From contig DASUSF010000094.1 of assembly GCA_036375275.1 (NCBI GenBank), forward strand, positions 1 through 7,153: 7,153 bases of DNA, written 5' to 3'. Numbering within the stretch: position 1 is the first letter of the stretch; every line of letters starts with the position of its first letter. Position numbers and translations under genes: made by a program. The notes beneath the pieces were generated by a model, which ran no database searches, was not told the DNA's origin, and saw nothing but the letters and a program-made list of their open reading frames with translations. Positions 1 through 6,018 of the stretch are shown piece by piece. The stretch comes from DASUSF01 sp036375275. GTDB taxonomy: Bacteria; Pseudomonadota; Alphaproteobacteria; Geminicoccales; Geminicoccaceae.

Positions 1-1229
1 CCTTCCTGGCGCTTCGGTGCCATGTGGGCGAGCGCCGCGGTGAGCTGCCCGAGGCTCTCGAGGTTGTGGATGGTGCGGATGTCGTCGACGTGGCGGACGA
101 TCGCCTGGGCGCCGGTCGCGACCGGCTCGTACGCCTCGTAGCGGAGCAGCGGGTTCAGCCAGATCAGCCGCCGGCAGGACCGGTGCAGGCGCTCCATCTC
201 GCGCTCCAGGCCTTCGGCGGCGTCGCGGTCCAGGCCGTCGGTGATGAACAGCACCACGGCGCCCTGGCCGAGGACGCGCCGCGACCAGTCGTGGTTGAAC
301 TCCCTGAGGCAGGCGCCGATCCGGGTGCCGCCGGACCAGTCCTGGACCAGCTCGCCGACCTTCCGGAGCGCGATGTCGATGTCGCGGTTGCGGAGCTGCC
401 GGGTGACGTTGGTGAGGCGGGTCCCGAACAGGAACGAATGGACCCGGTCGCGGTCCGAGGTCACCGCGTGCATGAAGTGCAGGAGCATGCGGGAGTAGCG
501 CTCCATCGAGCCCGAGATGTCGCACAGCACGACCAGCGGCGGGTGCCGGCGGATCCGGCGCTTGCGCTTGAGGTCGATGACCGCGCCGCCGCCGCGGAGC
601 GAGCCGCGCAGCGTCCGCCGCATGTCGAACCGCCAGCCGGTCGGGTCCTGGCGGAAGCGGCGGGTCGGGACGTCCTGGATCGGCAGCCGCATGCGTCCGA
701 TCGAGGCCTTGGCGCGCGCGATCTCCTCGGCGCTCATCTGCTCGAAGTCCTTGTGCTGCAGGATCTCCCGCTCCGAGAAGGAGAGCGAGGCGTCGAGCTC
801 GATCTCCTCGGGCTGCTGGTCGTCGTCCGGCGCCTCGCCGACGCCCGGCCGCTTCTCGGGCGCGAGCGCCTCGGCGACCCGCCGGTTCATCTCCTCGTCG
901 GCGCCGGCGGGCGCGGCGCCCTCGACCTGCGGCATCAGGAGCTGCATGATCTTCTCGAGCAGGTCGGGCTTCCGCCAGAAGATGTGGAACGCCTGGTCGA
1001 AGATCTCCCGCTGGTCCCGCCGGTTCACGAACACCGCGTGCAGCGTCCAGTAGAAGTCGCGGCGGTTGCGCACGCCCACGGTCTCGACCGCGCGGAGCGC
1101 ATCGAGCACCTTGCCCGGCCCGACCGGCAGCCCCGCCGCACGCAGCACGCGGGCGAAGTGCATGACGTTCGCGGCGAAGCGCCCGCTCGATGGCGCCGCG
1201 GGCGGCTCGCTCGGGGCGGACGAGGCCAA
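1..1229 (-). CDS. CoxE-like VWA domain protein (3' end cut by window edge)
   Basis: The frame is open from 1229 to the left edge, giving about 409 residues ending ...HMAPKRQE. This is close to full length for the family, so little is missing. The N-terminal part (about 20-100) reads like the CoxE-like family (HFARVLRAAGLPVGPGKVLDAL), followed by an acidic linker and a C-terminal von Willebrand factor A domain. Its metal-ion-dependent adhesion site is visible: DISGS at 237-241, the SGGT threonine at 302 and the TDG aspartate at 331. VWA proteins of this family work with MoxR-type AAA+ ATPases as chaperone or metal-insertion pairs; CoxD/CoxE mature Mo-Cu CO dehydrogenase. No cox structural genes are visible here, so the target is unknown. 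The start is taken as TTG 1229, because a strong Shine-Dalgarno lies 7 nt upstream and the family extends N-terminal of the first ATG (1163). The protein is probably cytoplasmic, with no signal peptide seen. Confidence 0.9.
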   Translation of the reverse strand, partial: MASSAPSEPPAAPSSGRFAANVMHFARVLRAAGLPVGPGKVLDALRAVETVGVRNRRDFYWTLHAVFVNRRDQREIFDQAFHIFWRKPDLLEKIMQLLMPQVEGAAPAGADEEMNRRVAEALAPEKRPGVGEAPDDDQQPEEIELDASLSFSEREILQHKDFEQMSAEEIARAKASIGRMRLPIQDVPTRRFRQDPTGWRFDMRRTLRGSLRGGGAVIDLKRKRRIRRHPPLVVLCDISGSMERYSRMLLHFMHAVTSDRDRVHSFLFGTRLTNVTRQLRNRDIDIALRKVGELVQDWSGGTRIGACLREFNHDWSRRVLGQGAVVLFITDGLDRDAAEGLEREMERLHRSCRRLIWLNPLLRYEAYEPVATGAQAIVRHVDDIRTIHNLESLGQLTAALAHMAPKRQE

Positions 1230-1236
1230 GGAATCG

Positions 1237-1243
1237 CTCCCCC
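1237..1243 (-). promoter_or_regulatory. Ribosome-binding site deciding the TTG start of the VWA gene
   Basis: On the minus strand GGGGGAG directly follows the TAA stop of the PA14 gene (1246-1244) and lies 7 nt before TTG 1229. The first in-frame ATG, at 1163, has no comparable site. The arrangement suggests that ribosomes terminating on the PA14 gene reinitiate on the VWA gene. Confidence 0.75.
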
Positions 1244-1837
1244 TTACGAGGTCGAGCCCAGGTGGGCGAGCGCCTCCGCCGGGACCAGCGGCATCGTCCC
1301 CTCGGTCCCCGGCTTCTGCCAGTAGAACCGGAGCGTGGACGTGTTCTTGCGCTCGAAGTAGCGGATCGTGATCGGGACCCAGCCCGGCGTCTCGGCATGG
1401 ACCATGCCGATGTCCGACCACTGGTCGGCGTGCACGTCCGGGTCCTCGAGGACCATGTAGTCGTCGATCTCCAGCCGGACGCCGTCATTCGACTGGAAGG
1501 CGAACGCGTACGTCCCTGGCTGGTCGAGGTGGATGAGCCCGGTGATCTTTGCCATCACGCCGTCGCGCCCGGTGGACGTGAGCACGTTGTTGAGGCCGAC
1601 GCTGGAGTTCAGCTCGGTCAGCGGCTCCCCCGGAGCGCACTCCTTCGAGGCCTCGAGCTCCACCATCTCGTTGATGTGCCGGACGAGCTCGTACATGTAA
1701 CAGACCTCGAGCCCGGGCTTCAGGTCCCCGGCCGCAGGCTGAGGCTCGACCGGCTCGACCATCTGCCCGAGCGCGATCGCCGGACAGAGCGCCGTCGCGG
1801 CGGCGATCAGAAGTCCCTGGACTCTCGGGCTGCGCAT
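1244..1837 (-). CDS. Secreted PA14-domain protein
   Basis: The predicted protein is 197 residues. It begins with a classical signal peptide (about 1-24: basic MRSPR, a hydrophobic core, then ALG before Q25), so it is exported to the periplasm or beyond. Residues about 40-190 form one PA14-type beta-sandwich, recognised by GTYAFAFQSNDGVRLEIDD at 108-126 and the late strand pair ITIRYFE...TLRFYWQKPG. PA14 domains usually bind glycans or act as adhesion modules; the ligand here is unknown. Cys46 and Cys67 could form a disulfide after export. GGAGG at 1845-1841 lies 3 nt before ATG 1837 and abuts another ATG at 1840, so either may be used. The frame stays open upstream to 2026, but that stretch overlaps the Uma2 gene and encodes low-complexity residues, so it is rejected. 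The stop is 14 nt before the VWA start, which makes an operon likely. Confidence 0.82.
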   Translation of the reverse strand: MRSPRVQGLLIAAATALCPAIALGQMVEPVEPQPAAGDLKPGLEVCYMYELVRHINEMVELEASKECAPGEPLTELNSSVGLNNVLTSTGRDGVMAKITGLIHLDQPGTYAFAFQSNDGVRLEIDDYMVLEDPDVHADQWSDIGMVHAETPGWVPITIRYFERKNTSTLRFYWQKPGTEGTMPLVPAEALAHLGSTS

Positions 1838-1854
1838 CATCCTCCCCTTTTTCT

Positions 1855-1877
1855 CTGCCGCCGCCGCGGGGCGGCAG
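1855..1877 (-). promoter_or_regulatory. GC-rich stem-loop in the PA14 gene leader
   Basis: CTGCCGCC (1855-1862) pairs with GGCGGCAG (1870-1877) around a 7 nt loop. On the minus strand the hairpin ends 9 nt before the GGGGAGG ribosome-binding site and is followed by an A-rich rather than a U-rich run. It therefore does not look like an intrinsic terminator for the Uma2 transcript. It could influence translation or stability of the PA14 message, but short GC-rich hairpins are frequent at this base composition. Confidence 0.35.
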
Positions 1878-1952
1878 GCACGCTGGTTGAACAATGCCGG
1901 CAAGACGCGGGCGGGTCCACCGCCCCCGGCGCCTCGCCCGCGACGAAGGAGA

Positions 1953-2510
1953 TCAGGGCACGATGCCGTCGTAGAGCCGGGTGACGTCGAGATCCACTCC
2001 CGGAGGTTCGAGGCGGAGGCGCCCACCCGTCACCAGCGAAGTGAGGAAGCGTCCGTCCAGGTCGTCACGACGCTCGTGGTGGACCACCCGACGGCCGTCC
2101 TGGGCGATGGTCAGGTAGTGGCGGACGGTCGGAATCCGCAGATACAGCATGAGCTTCCGGCCGAGATCGTCCTTCTCGCCCGAGGGCGACAGGACCTCGA
2201 CGATGATCGTGGGCTCGTCGATCCGTGGCGTGGTGAGATCCGGGGGGCCGCAGCTCACCACGACGTCCGGGATCAACGAGGAGCCTTCGACCTCGACCAC
2301 GGCGCCATCGACGAAGGCTTCGCAGCCGGTGCCCTCGAGCCCGGCGCCGAGCATGCGCGCCATCCGGCTCTTCAAGAGCGTGTGCGCCTTCGAGCCCGGC
2401 GCCATCATCGACGCGGTACCGCCCACGAACTCCCAGACATCGGGCTGCCGCTCGTGCCAGATGCGGAACTCCTCGAGCGTGCGCGGTCGGTCGATGGCCG
2501 GCTGGTGCAT
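1953..2510 (-). CDS. Uma2-family putative endonuclease (DUF820)
   Basis: The protein is 185 residues, normal for the Uma2/DUF820 family, which has a PD-(D/E)XK nuclease fold. The expected core is visible: Asp82 in IPDVVV, Glu105 in IIVEVLSPS and Lys119 in RKLMLYLRIPTVRHYL, preceded by the N-terminal WEFVGG segment. Asp82, Glu105 and Lys119 would form the metal-binding catalytic set, so the protein appears intact. The biological role of Uma2 proteins is largely unknown; many occur as scattered, often multicopy genes. ATG 2510 is supported by AGGAGG at 2523-2518, 7 nt upstream. The gene sits 197 bp after the moxR stop and 115 bp before the PA14 start. These gaps are wider than the PA14-VWA junction, so it may have its own promoter and may be a later insertion into the cluster. 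Confidence 0.88.
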   Translation of the reverse strand: MHQPAIDRPRTLEEFRIWHERQPDVWEFVGGTASMMAPGSKAHTLLKSRMARMLGAGLEGTGCEAFVDGAVVEVEGSSLIPDVVVSCGPPDLTTPRIDEPTIIVEVLSPSGEKDDLGRKLMLYLRIPTVRHYLTIAQDGRRVVHHERRDDLDGRFLTSLVTGGRLRLEPPGVDLDVTRLYDGIVP

Positions 2511-2545
2511 CGCCCCGCCTCCTCTCCCGCACTTCCATCGACGTC

Positions 2546-2620
2546 TAAAGCAATTCCCGATCAGGTGGAACCACCGCGGCGGGGCGGACGCGCCGCGCCA
2601 GTCGAGGAAAATCGCTCCAT
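2546..2620 (+). repeat. Diverged copy (C) of the palindromic intergenic repeat
   Basis: Read on the plus strand, the left end TAAAGCAATTCCCGA corresponds to TAGAGCAATTTCCGA of copy A, and the right end GAGGAAAATCGCTCCAT corresponds to AGAAAATTGCTCTAT. The ends are imperfect inverted repeats of each other (AGCAATT against AGCGATT), with a very GC-rich centre. Total length, about 75 bp, matches copies A and B, but this copy is in the opposite orientation. It lies in the 197 bp gap between moxR and the Uma2 gene, starting 35 bp upstream of the Uma2 ATG, so it would be transcribed as leader or readthrough RNA. Confidence 0.6.
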
Positions 2621-2707
2621 GTCAACGTCCTGGAGCAGCTTCATCCATACGACGGTCGCCGGGTGGCGAGCGAGGCTGACCGGATGCCGCCCAAGGGGGC
2701 GTCGGCG

Positions 2708-3622
<915 letters not shown>

Positions 3623-3699
3623 GGTTCCGGGTTCGGCGTGCGGCTCGGGCCTTCTGGCGTCCGCGTCGCGCTGGCGGCGCGCGTCATCTGCTTTTCATA

Positions 3700-3718
3700 G
3701 GAGCGCGACCCGCGCTCC
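3700..3718. promoter_or_regulatory. Perfect inverted repeat upstream of moxR
   Basis: GGAGCGCG (3700-3707) and CGCGCTCC (3711-3718) are perfect complements with a 3 nt spacer, located 78-96 bp before the moxR start. No T-run follows on either strand, so an intrinsic terminator is unlikely. It may be an operator for a dimeric regulator or a leader hairpin. Confidence 0.4.
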
Positions 3719-3785
3719 ACAATGCCGGCGCGGGGCCTGCACGCCCGTCGCCGTCGCCCGTCGTCCGGCCCAGGAGGGGAAACCG

Positions 3786-3899
3786 ATGCAGGACAAAGGG
3801 ATGCGTGAGAAATCTCGCTCGCTGCTCGCAAATGCGCCCGCTCCGCGGACGGAACGGGCGCCTGAGGTCGGCCGGTCTTCATCAAAGGGATCAGCTTGA
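3786..3899 (+). CDS. Possible small protein, 37 residues, unrecognised
   Basis: ATG 3786 is preceded by AGGAGG at 3772-3777 with an 8 nt spacer, one of the best ribosome-binding sites in the window. The frame ends at TGA 3899. The product (MQDKGMREKSRSLL...) is basic and Ser/Ala/Pro rich, with no membrane segment, signal peptide or recognisable motif. Against it: third codon positions are far less GC-rich than in the definite genes, the strand is opposite to its neighbours, and no partner gene is adjacent. It could equally be a chance frame over regulatory DNA or part of a small RNA. Confidence 0.22.
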   Translation: MQDKGMREKSRSLLANAPAPRTERAPEVGRSSSKGSA

Positions 3900-3976
3900 A
3901 ATCACCCGGCGCTCGGAATGCTGTGGTTGAACGGAAAGATGCACAGCGAACTTAGCTCGAATGCCGACGACTTGCA

Positions 3977-4969
3977 TCAGGATTCTGCTCGCTCGCTCGT
4001 GCGACGCCGGTTGCTGCGGCGGCGCCCGCCGGTGGCCGGGGGCGGGGACGCCGCCGGCGTCTCCGGCGCCGCCGGGCGACGCGGACGCTGGGCGAGCGCT
4101 TCGGCCATGGCCGCGAGATGGACGTCGGTGGTACCGCAGCAGCCGCCGATGATCCGGGCGCCGGCATCGCGCGCCGCGGCCGCATAGTCGGCCATCACCG
4201 AGGGCGTGCCGTCGTAGTGCAGCTCGCCCGCTTCGTAGCGGGGGATGCCACAGTTGCCCTTGGCGACGATCACGTCGTTCGGACCGGCCGCGGTCGCCAG
4301 CGCCCGGACGGTCCGCACCAGCTCGTCCGGGCGGACGCCGCAGTTGGCGCCGAACGCGACCGGGCGCGGGATCAGCCGCTCGCGCAGCGAGATGGCGTCC
4401 TCCGGGGTCAGGCCCATCATGGTCCGGCCGGCGGTGTCGAAGGTCATGGTGACGACCAGCGGCAGCCCGGTGCGCCCGGCGCCGGCCACCGCCGCCTCGA
4501 CCTCTTCCCTGCTGGACATCGTCTCGATCCAGAGCAGGTCGGCGCCGGCCCCGGCGAGCGCTTCCGCCTGCTCGGCGAAGGCGTCGACCACGGCCTCGGG
4601 CGGGCATGGGCCGAGGGGCGCCAGGATCTCTCCGCTCGGCCCGAGGTCGCCCGCGACCAGGACCGGCCGCCCGACGTGGGACGCCGCGGCCCGCGCCACC
4701 TCGACCGCGCGCCGGTTCAGCTCGCCGACCCGCTCGTCGAGGCCATGCAGCTTCAGGCGCAAGCGGTTGGCGCCGAAGCTGTTGGTGAGGATCAGGTCGG
4801 CGCCCGCGCGAATGAAACGCTCGTGCACCCCTCGCACCCGATCGGGATGGAGGACGTTCCAGAGCTCCGGACTATCGCCGGTCTCGAGCCCGAGGGCGAA
4901 CAGGCTCGTGCCCATCGCGCCGTCGGCGAGGACCACTTCGCGCGCCCCGAGCAGATCGTCGAGGGTCAT
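3977..4969 (-). CDS. bmt: Betaine-homocysteine S-methyltransferase-type enzyme
   Basis: The protein is 330 residues. It has the homocysteine S-methyltransferase (Pfam S-methyl_trans) barrel and should transfer a methyl group to homocysteine to form methionine. The donor is probably glycine betaine or a related onium compound; it cannot be fixed from sequence alone, and S-methylmethionine is an alternative. Key elements are VLADGAMGTSLF (13-24), NSFGANRLRL (63-72) and the zinc ligands Cys210 in GANC and Cys277/Cys278 in GGCCGT. It lacks the cobalamin domains of MetH, so it is a stand-alone enzyme. Residues 297-330 are a Pro/Ala then Arg-rich tail outside the fold. Start ATG 4969 is chosen because the family begins just before VLADGA and because the frame further upstream (to 5149) runs into repeat B and the DUF1289 gene; its ribosome-binding site is weak. 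ATG 5005, inside the repeat, is the alternative. Confidence 0.88.
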   Translation of the reverse strand: MTLDDLLGAREVVLADGAMGTSLFALGLETGDSPELWNVLHPDRVRGVHERFIRAGADLILTNSFGANRLRLKLHGLDERVGELNRRAVEVARAAASHVGRPVLVAGDLGPSGEILAPLGPCPPEAVVDAFAEQAEALAGAGADLLWIETMSSREEVEAAVAGAGRTGLPLVVTMTFDTAGRTMMGLTPEDAISLRERLIPRPVAFGANCGVRPDELVRTVRALATAAGPNDVIVAKGNCGIPRYEAGELHYDGTPSVMADYAAAARDAGARIIGGCCGTTDVHLAAMAEALAQRPRRPAAPETPAASPPPATGGRRRSNRRRTSERAES

Positions 4970-4991
4970 CGGCGCGACGTTCCGGCTGGCA

Positions 4992-5084
4992 CCGCTCTGA
5001 TCCATCGAGATGGAGCAGTCTTCTTCCGATGAGCGGAAGGAGGTTGCGGTTCGATTGGGTCCCGTCCCATCGGGGAATTGCTCA
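4992..5084 (-). repeat. Palindromic intergenic repeat, copy B
   Basis: Positions 4992-5034 match 5484-5526 of copy A at 38 of 43 bases, and all five differences are transitions. Similarity continues more weakly through about 5053. The ends form an imperfect inverted repeat: GAGCAGT...CCGATGAG at 5013-5034 against GAGCAATTCCCCGATGGG read backwards from 5083. On the minus strand the element starts with TGAGCAATT, whose TGA is the stop codon of the DUF1289 gene. Weaker similarity runs on to about 4978, so the element occupies nearly the whole gap up to the methyltransferase start at 4969. Confidence 0.75.
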
Positions 5085-5315
5085 GCCGGTGGCCGATGCG
5101 GGGCGCCGGCGGCGGCGCGGGCGACTGTCGGCGGCGCTGGTGATGCCACGGGCGCGGCGGCGCGCCCTCAGCTCCTGGACGATCGCGAGGCGCTCCGCGG
5201 AACCGGCCGCGGGCCACGCGGCGATCTCGGCGAGGGTCCTGAGGCAGCCCTCGCACAGGCCCGTGTCAGGCTCCAGCCGGCAGATGCCGATGCAGGGAGA
5301 GGGGATCTCGCTCAA
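5082..5315 (-). CDS. DUF1289 family small cysteine protein
   Basis: The protein is 77 residues with the DUF1289 signature SPCIGICRLEPDTGLCEGCLRTLAEIAAW at 6-34. Cys8, Cys12, Cys21 and Cys24 (Cx3C, eight residues, Cx2C) suggest a small metal-binding or zinc-ribbon-like site. The family has no established function and is common in Proteobacteria as a short cytoplasmic protein. The start is TTG 5315: the signature begins immediately after it, GGAAG lies 7 nt upstream, and there is no ATG or GTG in frame before the upstream stop at 5369-5367. Beyond the domain the C-terminus becomes strongly basic (RPRRRRRPASATG). Its TGA stop lies in the first bases of repeat B. It sits between repeats A and B on the same strand as its neighbours. 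Confidence 0.85.
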   Translation of the reverse strand: MSEIPSPCIGICRLEPDTGLCEGCLRTLAEIAAWPAAGSAERLAIVQELRARRRARGITSAADSRPRRRRRPASATG

Positions 5316-5430
5316 CGGGCGCTTCCGGCGGTTCGGACGGGCAGGCTCGAAGGGGAGCGGACGTTCTCAGATCGGCCGGACCGGACTTGCGCCGACGCGA
5401 CCCGTGCTTGTCCGCGGGCGGCAGGACCTG

Positions 5431-5489
5431 GAGCGGATCCCGATAGGACGGAACCGGCTGCAAGCGTTTCCGATCGGGTGAATCCGCTC
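5431..5489. repeat. Interrupted inverted repeat (hairpin) adjoining copy A
   Basis: GAGCGGAT plus CCCGAT (5431-5444) pair with ATCGGG plus ATCCGCTC (5473-5489), giving 14 bp of perfect pairing interrupted only by a 3 nt bulge (5479-5481), around a 28 nt loop. The arm GAGCGGATCCCGATAGG resembles the arms of the other repeats (GAGCAATTCCCGAT...). This is probably a second unit of the same family placed next to copy A, sharing bases 5484-5489 with it. Confidence 0.65.
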
Positions 5490-5571
5490 CGACCCATCGA
5501 GATAGAGCAATTTTCTTCCGATGAGCTCAAGGACGTCGCAGTTTCGTGCAGTTCTGTCGGAAATTGCTCTA
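5484..5571 (-). repeat. Palindromic intergenic repeat, copy A
   Basis: TAGAGCAATTT (5503-5513) plus TTCCGA (5516-5521) pair with TCGGAA plus AATTGCTCTA in 5557-5571, forming a long interrupted hairpin with a roughly 35 nt loop. The left 43 bases match copy B. On the minus strand the element starts at the TAG stop codon of the DUF427 gene. RNA from the minus strand would fold into a stem ending in AAATTGCTCTA with only a short U-poor tail, so it is a weak candidate terminator or a stabilising 3' structure. Such palindromic dispersed repeats are common between alphaproteobacterial genes; I cannot assign a named family. Confidence 0.75.
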
Positions 5572-5949
5572 GACCGGGGTGATCTCGATCGCGTCGACCT
5601 TCGCCGGGTAGAAGGCGAGGTGGCCCCGGATGGCCTCGACCGCCGGGAAGGGCTCCTCGTAGCTCCAGACCGCGTCCGCCAGCCGACGCTCGCCGACCCG
5701 GATGTGGAAGTACCTGGCCTCGCCCTTGTACGGGCACCAGGTGGTCTGGGCGCTCGCTTCCAGCCGGTCCATGACGGCGTCCGCCCGCGGCAGATAGTGG
5801 ACCGGCGGATGGCCGGCCTCTCGCAGGACGAGCGGCGCGCTGCTGTCCGCGACCACTTCGCCGTTCACCAGAACCCGGACCCGCTCGCTGCCCGGCTCGA
5901 CCGTGATCGGATGATCCGGCCCCGGCTCCTTCCTGATCCGCTCTGCCAT
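5569..5949 (-). CDS. DUF427 domain protein
   Basis: The protein is 126 residues and matches the compact DUF427 fold throughout: RVRVLVNGEVVADS at 23-36, the central HYLPRADAVMDRLEAS (51-66), TTWCPYKGEARYFHIRVG (69-86) and the end VWSYEEPFPAVEAIRGHLAFYP. The WCPYKG and W-SYEEP motifs are the family hallmarks. The biochemical function of DUF427 proteins is not established. There is no signal peptide, so it should be cytoplasmic. ATG 5949 has a strong ribosome-binding site (GGAGG at 5959-5955, 5 nt spacer). It follows the phosphodiesterase gene by 69 bp on the same strand and may be co-transcribed with it. Its TAG stop falls in repeat A. Confidence 0.92.
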   Translation of the reverse strand: MAERIRKEPGPDHPITVEPGSERVRVLVNGEVVADSSAPLVLREAGHPPVHYLPRADAVMDRLEASAQTTWCPYKGEARYFHIRVGERRLADAVWSYEEPFPAVEAIRGHLAFYPAKVDAIEITPV

Positions 5950-6018
5950 GTCGCCCTCCGGTGATCTCTGCTCGCCAGGTGAACGTGGTGCGCCCCCGGC
6001 CGCCCGGCGAGGGGATCG

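Larger units (their letters stand above)
3623..3976. other. Gap of 354 bp without a convincing protein gene
   Basis: The segment between the methyltransferase stop and the moxR start should contain the moxR promoter, but I could not pick out a convincing -35/-10 pair. Visible structure includes a perfect hairpin at 3700-3718, a short plus-strand ORF at 3786-3899 and a hairpin at 3920-3947 (GCTGTG pairing with CACAGC across 16 nt). The part from about 3880 to 3976 is roughly half G+C, clearly lower than its surroundings. An 88-codon minus-strand frame (3885-3619) shows no recognisable motif or proper start context and is not called as a gene. Confidence 0.6.

Noticed and set aside
24..1325. 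433-codon plus-strand open frame
   Set aside because: It is the exact codon-phase shadow of the VWA gene on the other strand, which carries recognisable MIDAS motifs. The plus-strand product is low-complexity and matches no known family.
1838..2026. N-terminal extension of the PA14 protein
   Set aside because: It would overlap the Uma2 gene and bury a good signal peptide, and the ribosome-binding site fits the ATG at 1837 or 1840.
2688..2707. GC-rich stem after the moxR stop as an intrinsic terminator
   Set aside because: A short stem (CGCCC with GGGCG) exists, but no T-run follows on the minus strand and it is no stronger than expected for this composition.
4970..5149. N-terminal extension of the methyltransferase to an earlier start
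   Set aside because: The extra residues are encoded by repeat B and by the DUF1289 gene in another frame, and the family begins near ATG 4969.
4992..5571. Repeats A and B as a CRISPR array or insertion sequence ends
   Set aside because: There are only two same-orientation copies, separated by a protein-coding gene rather than a spacer. No cas or transposase gene is present and no target-site duplication was seen.
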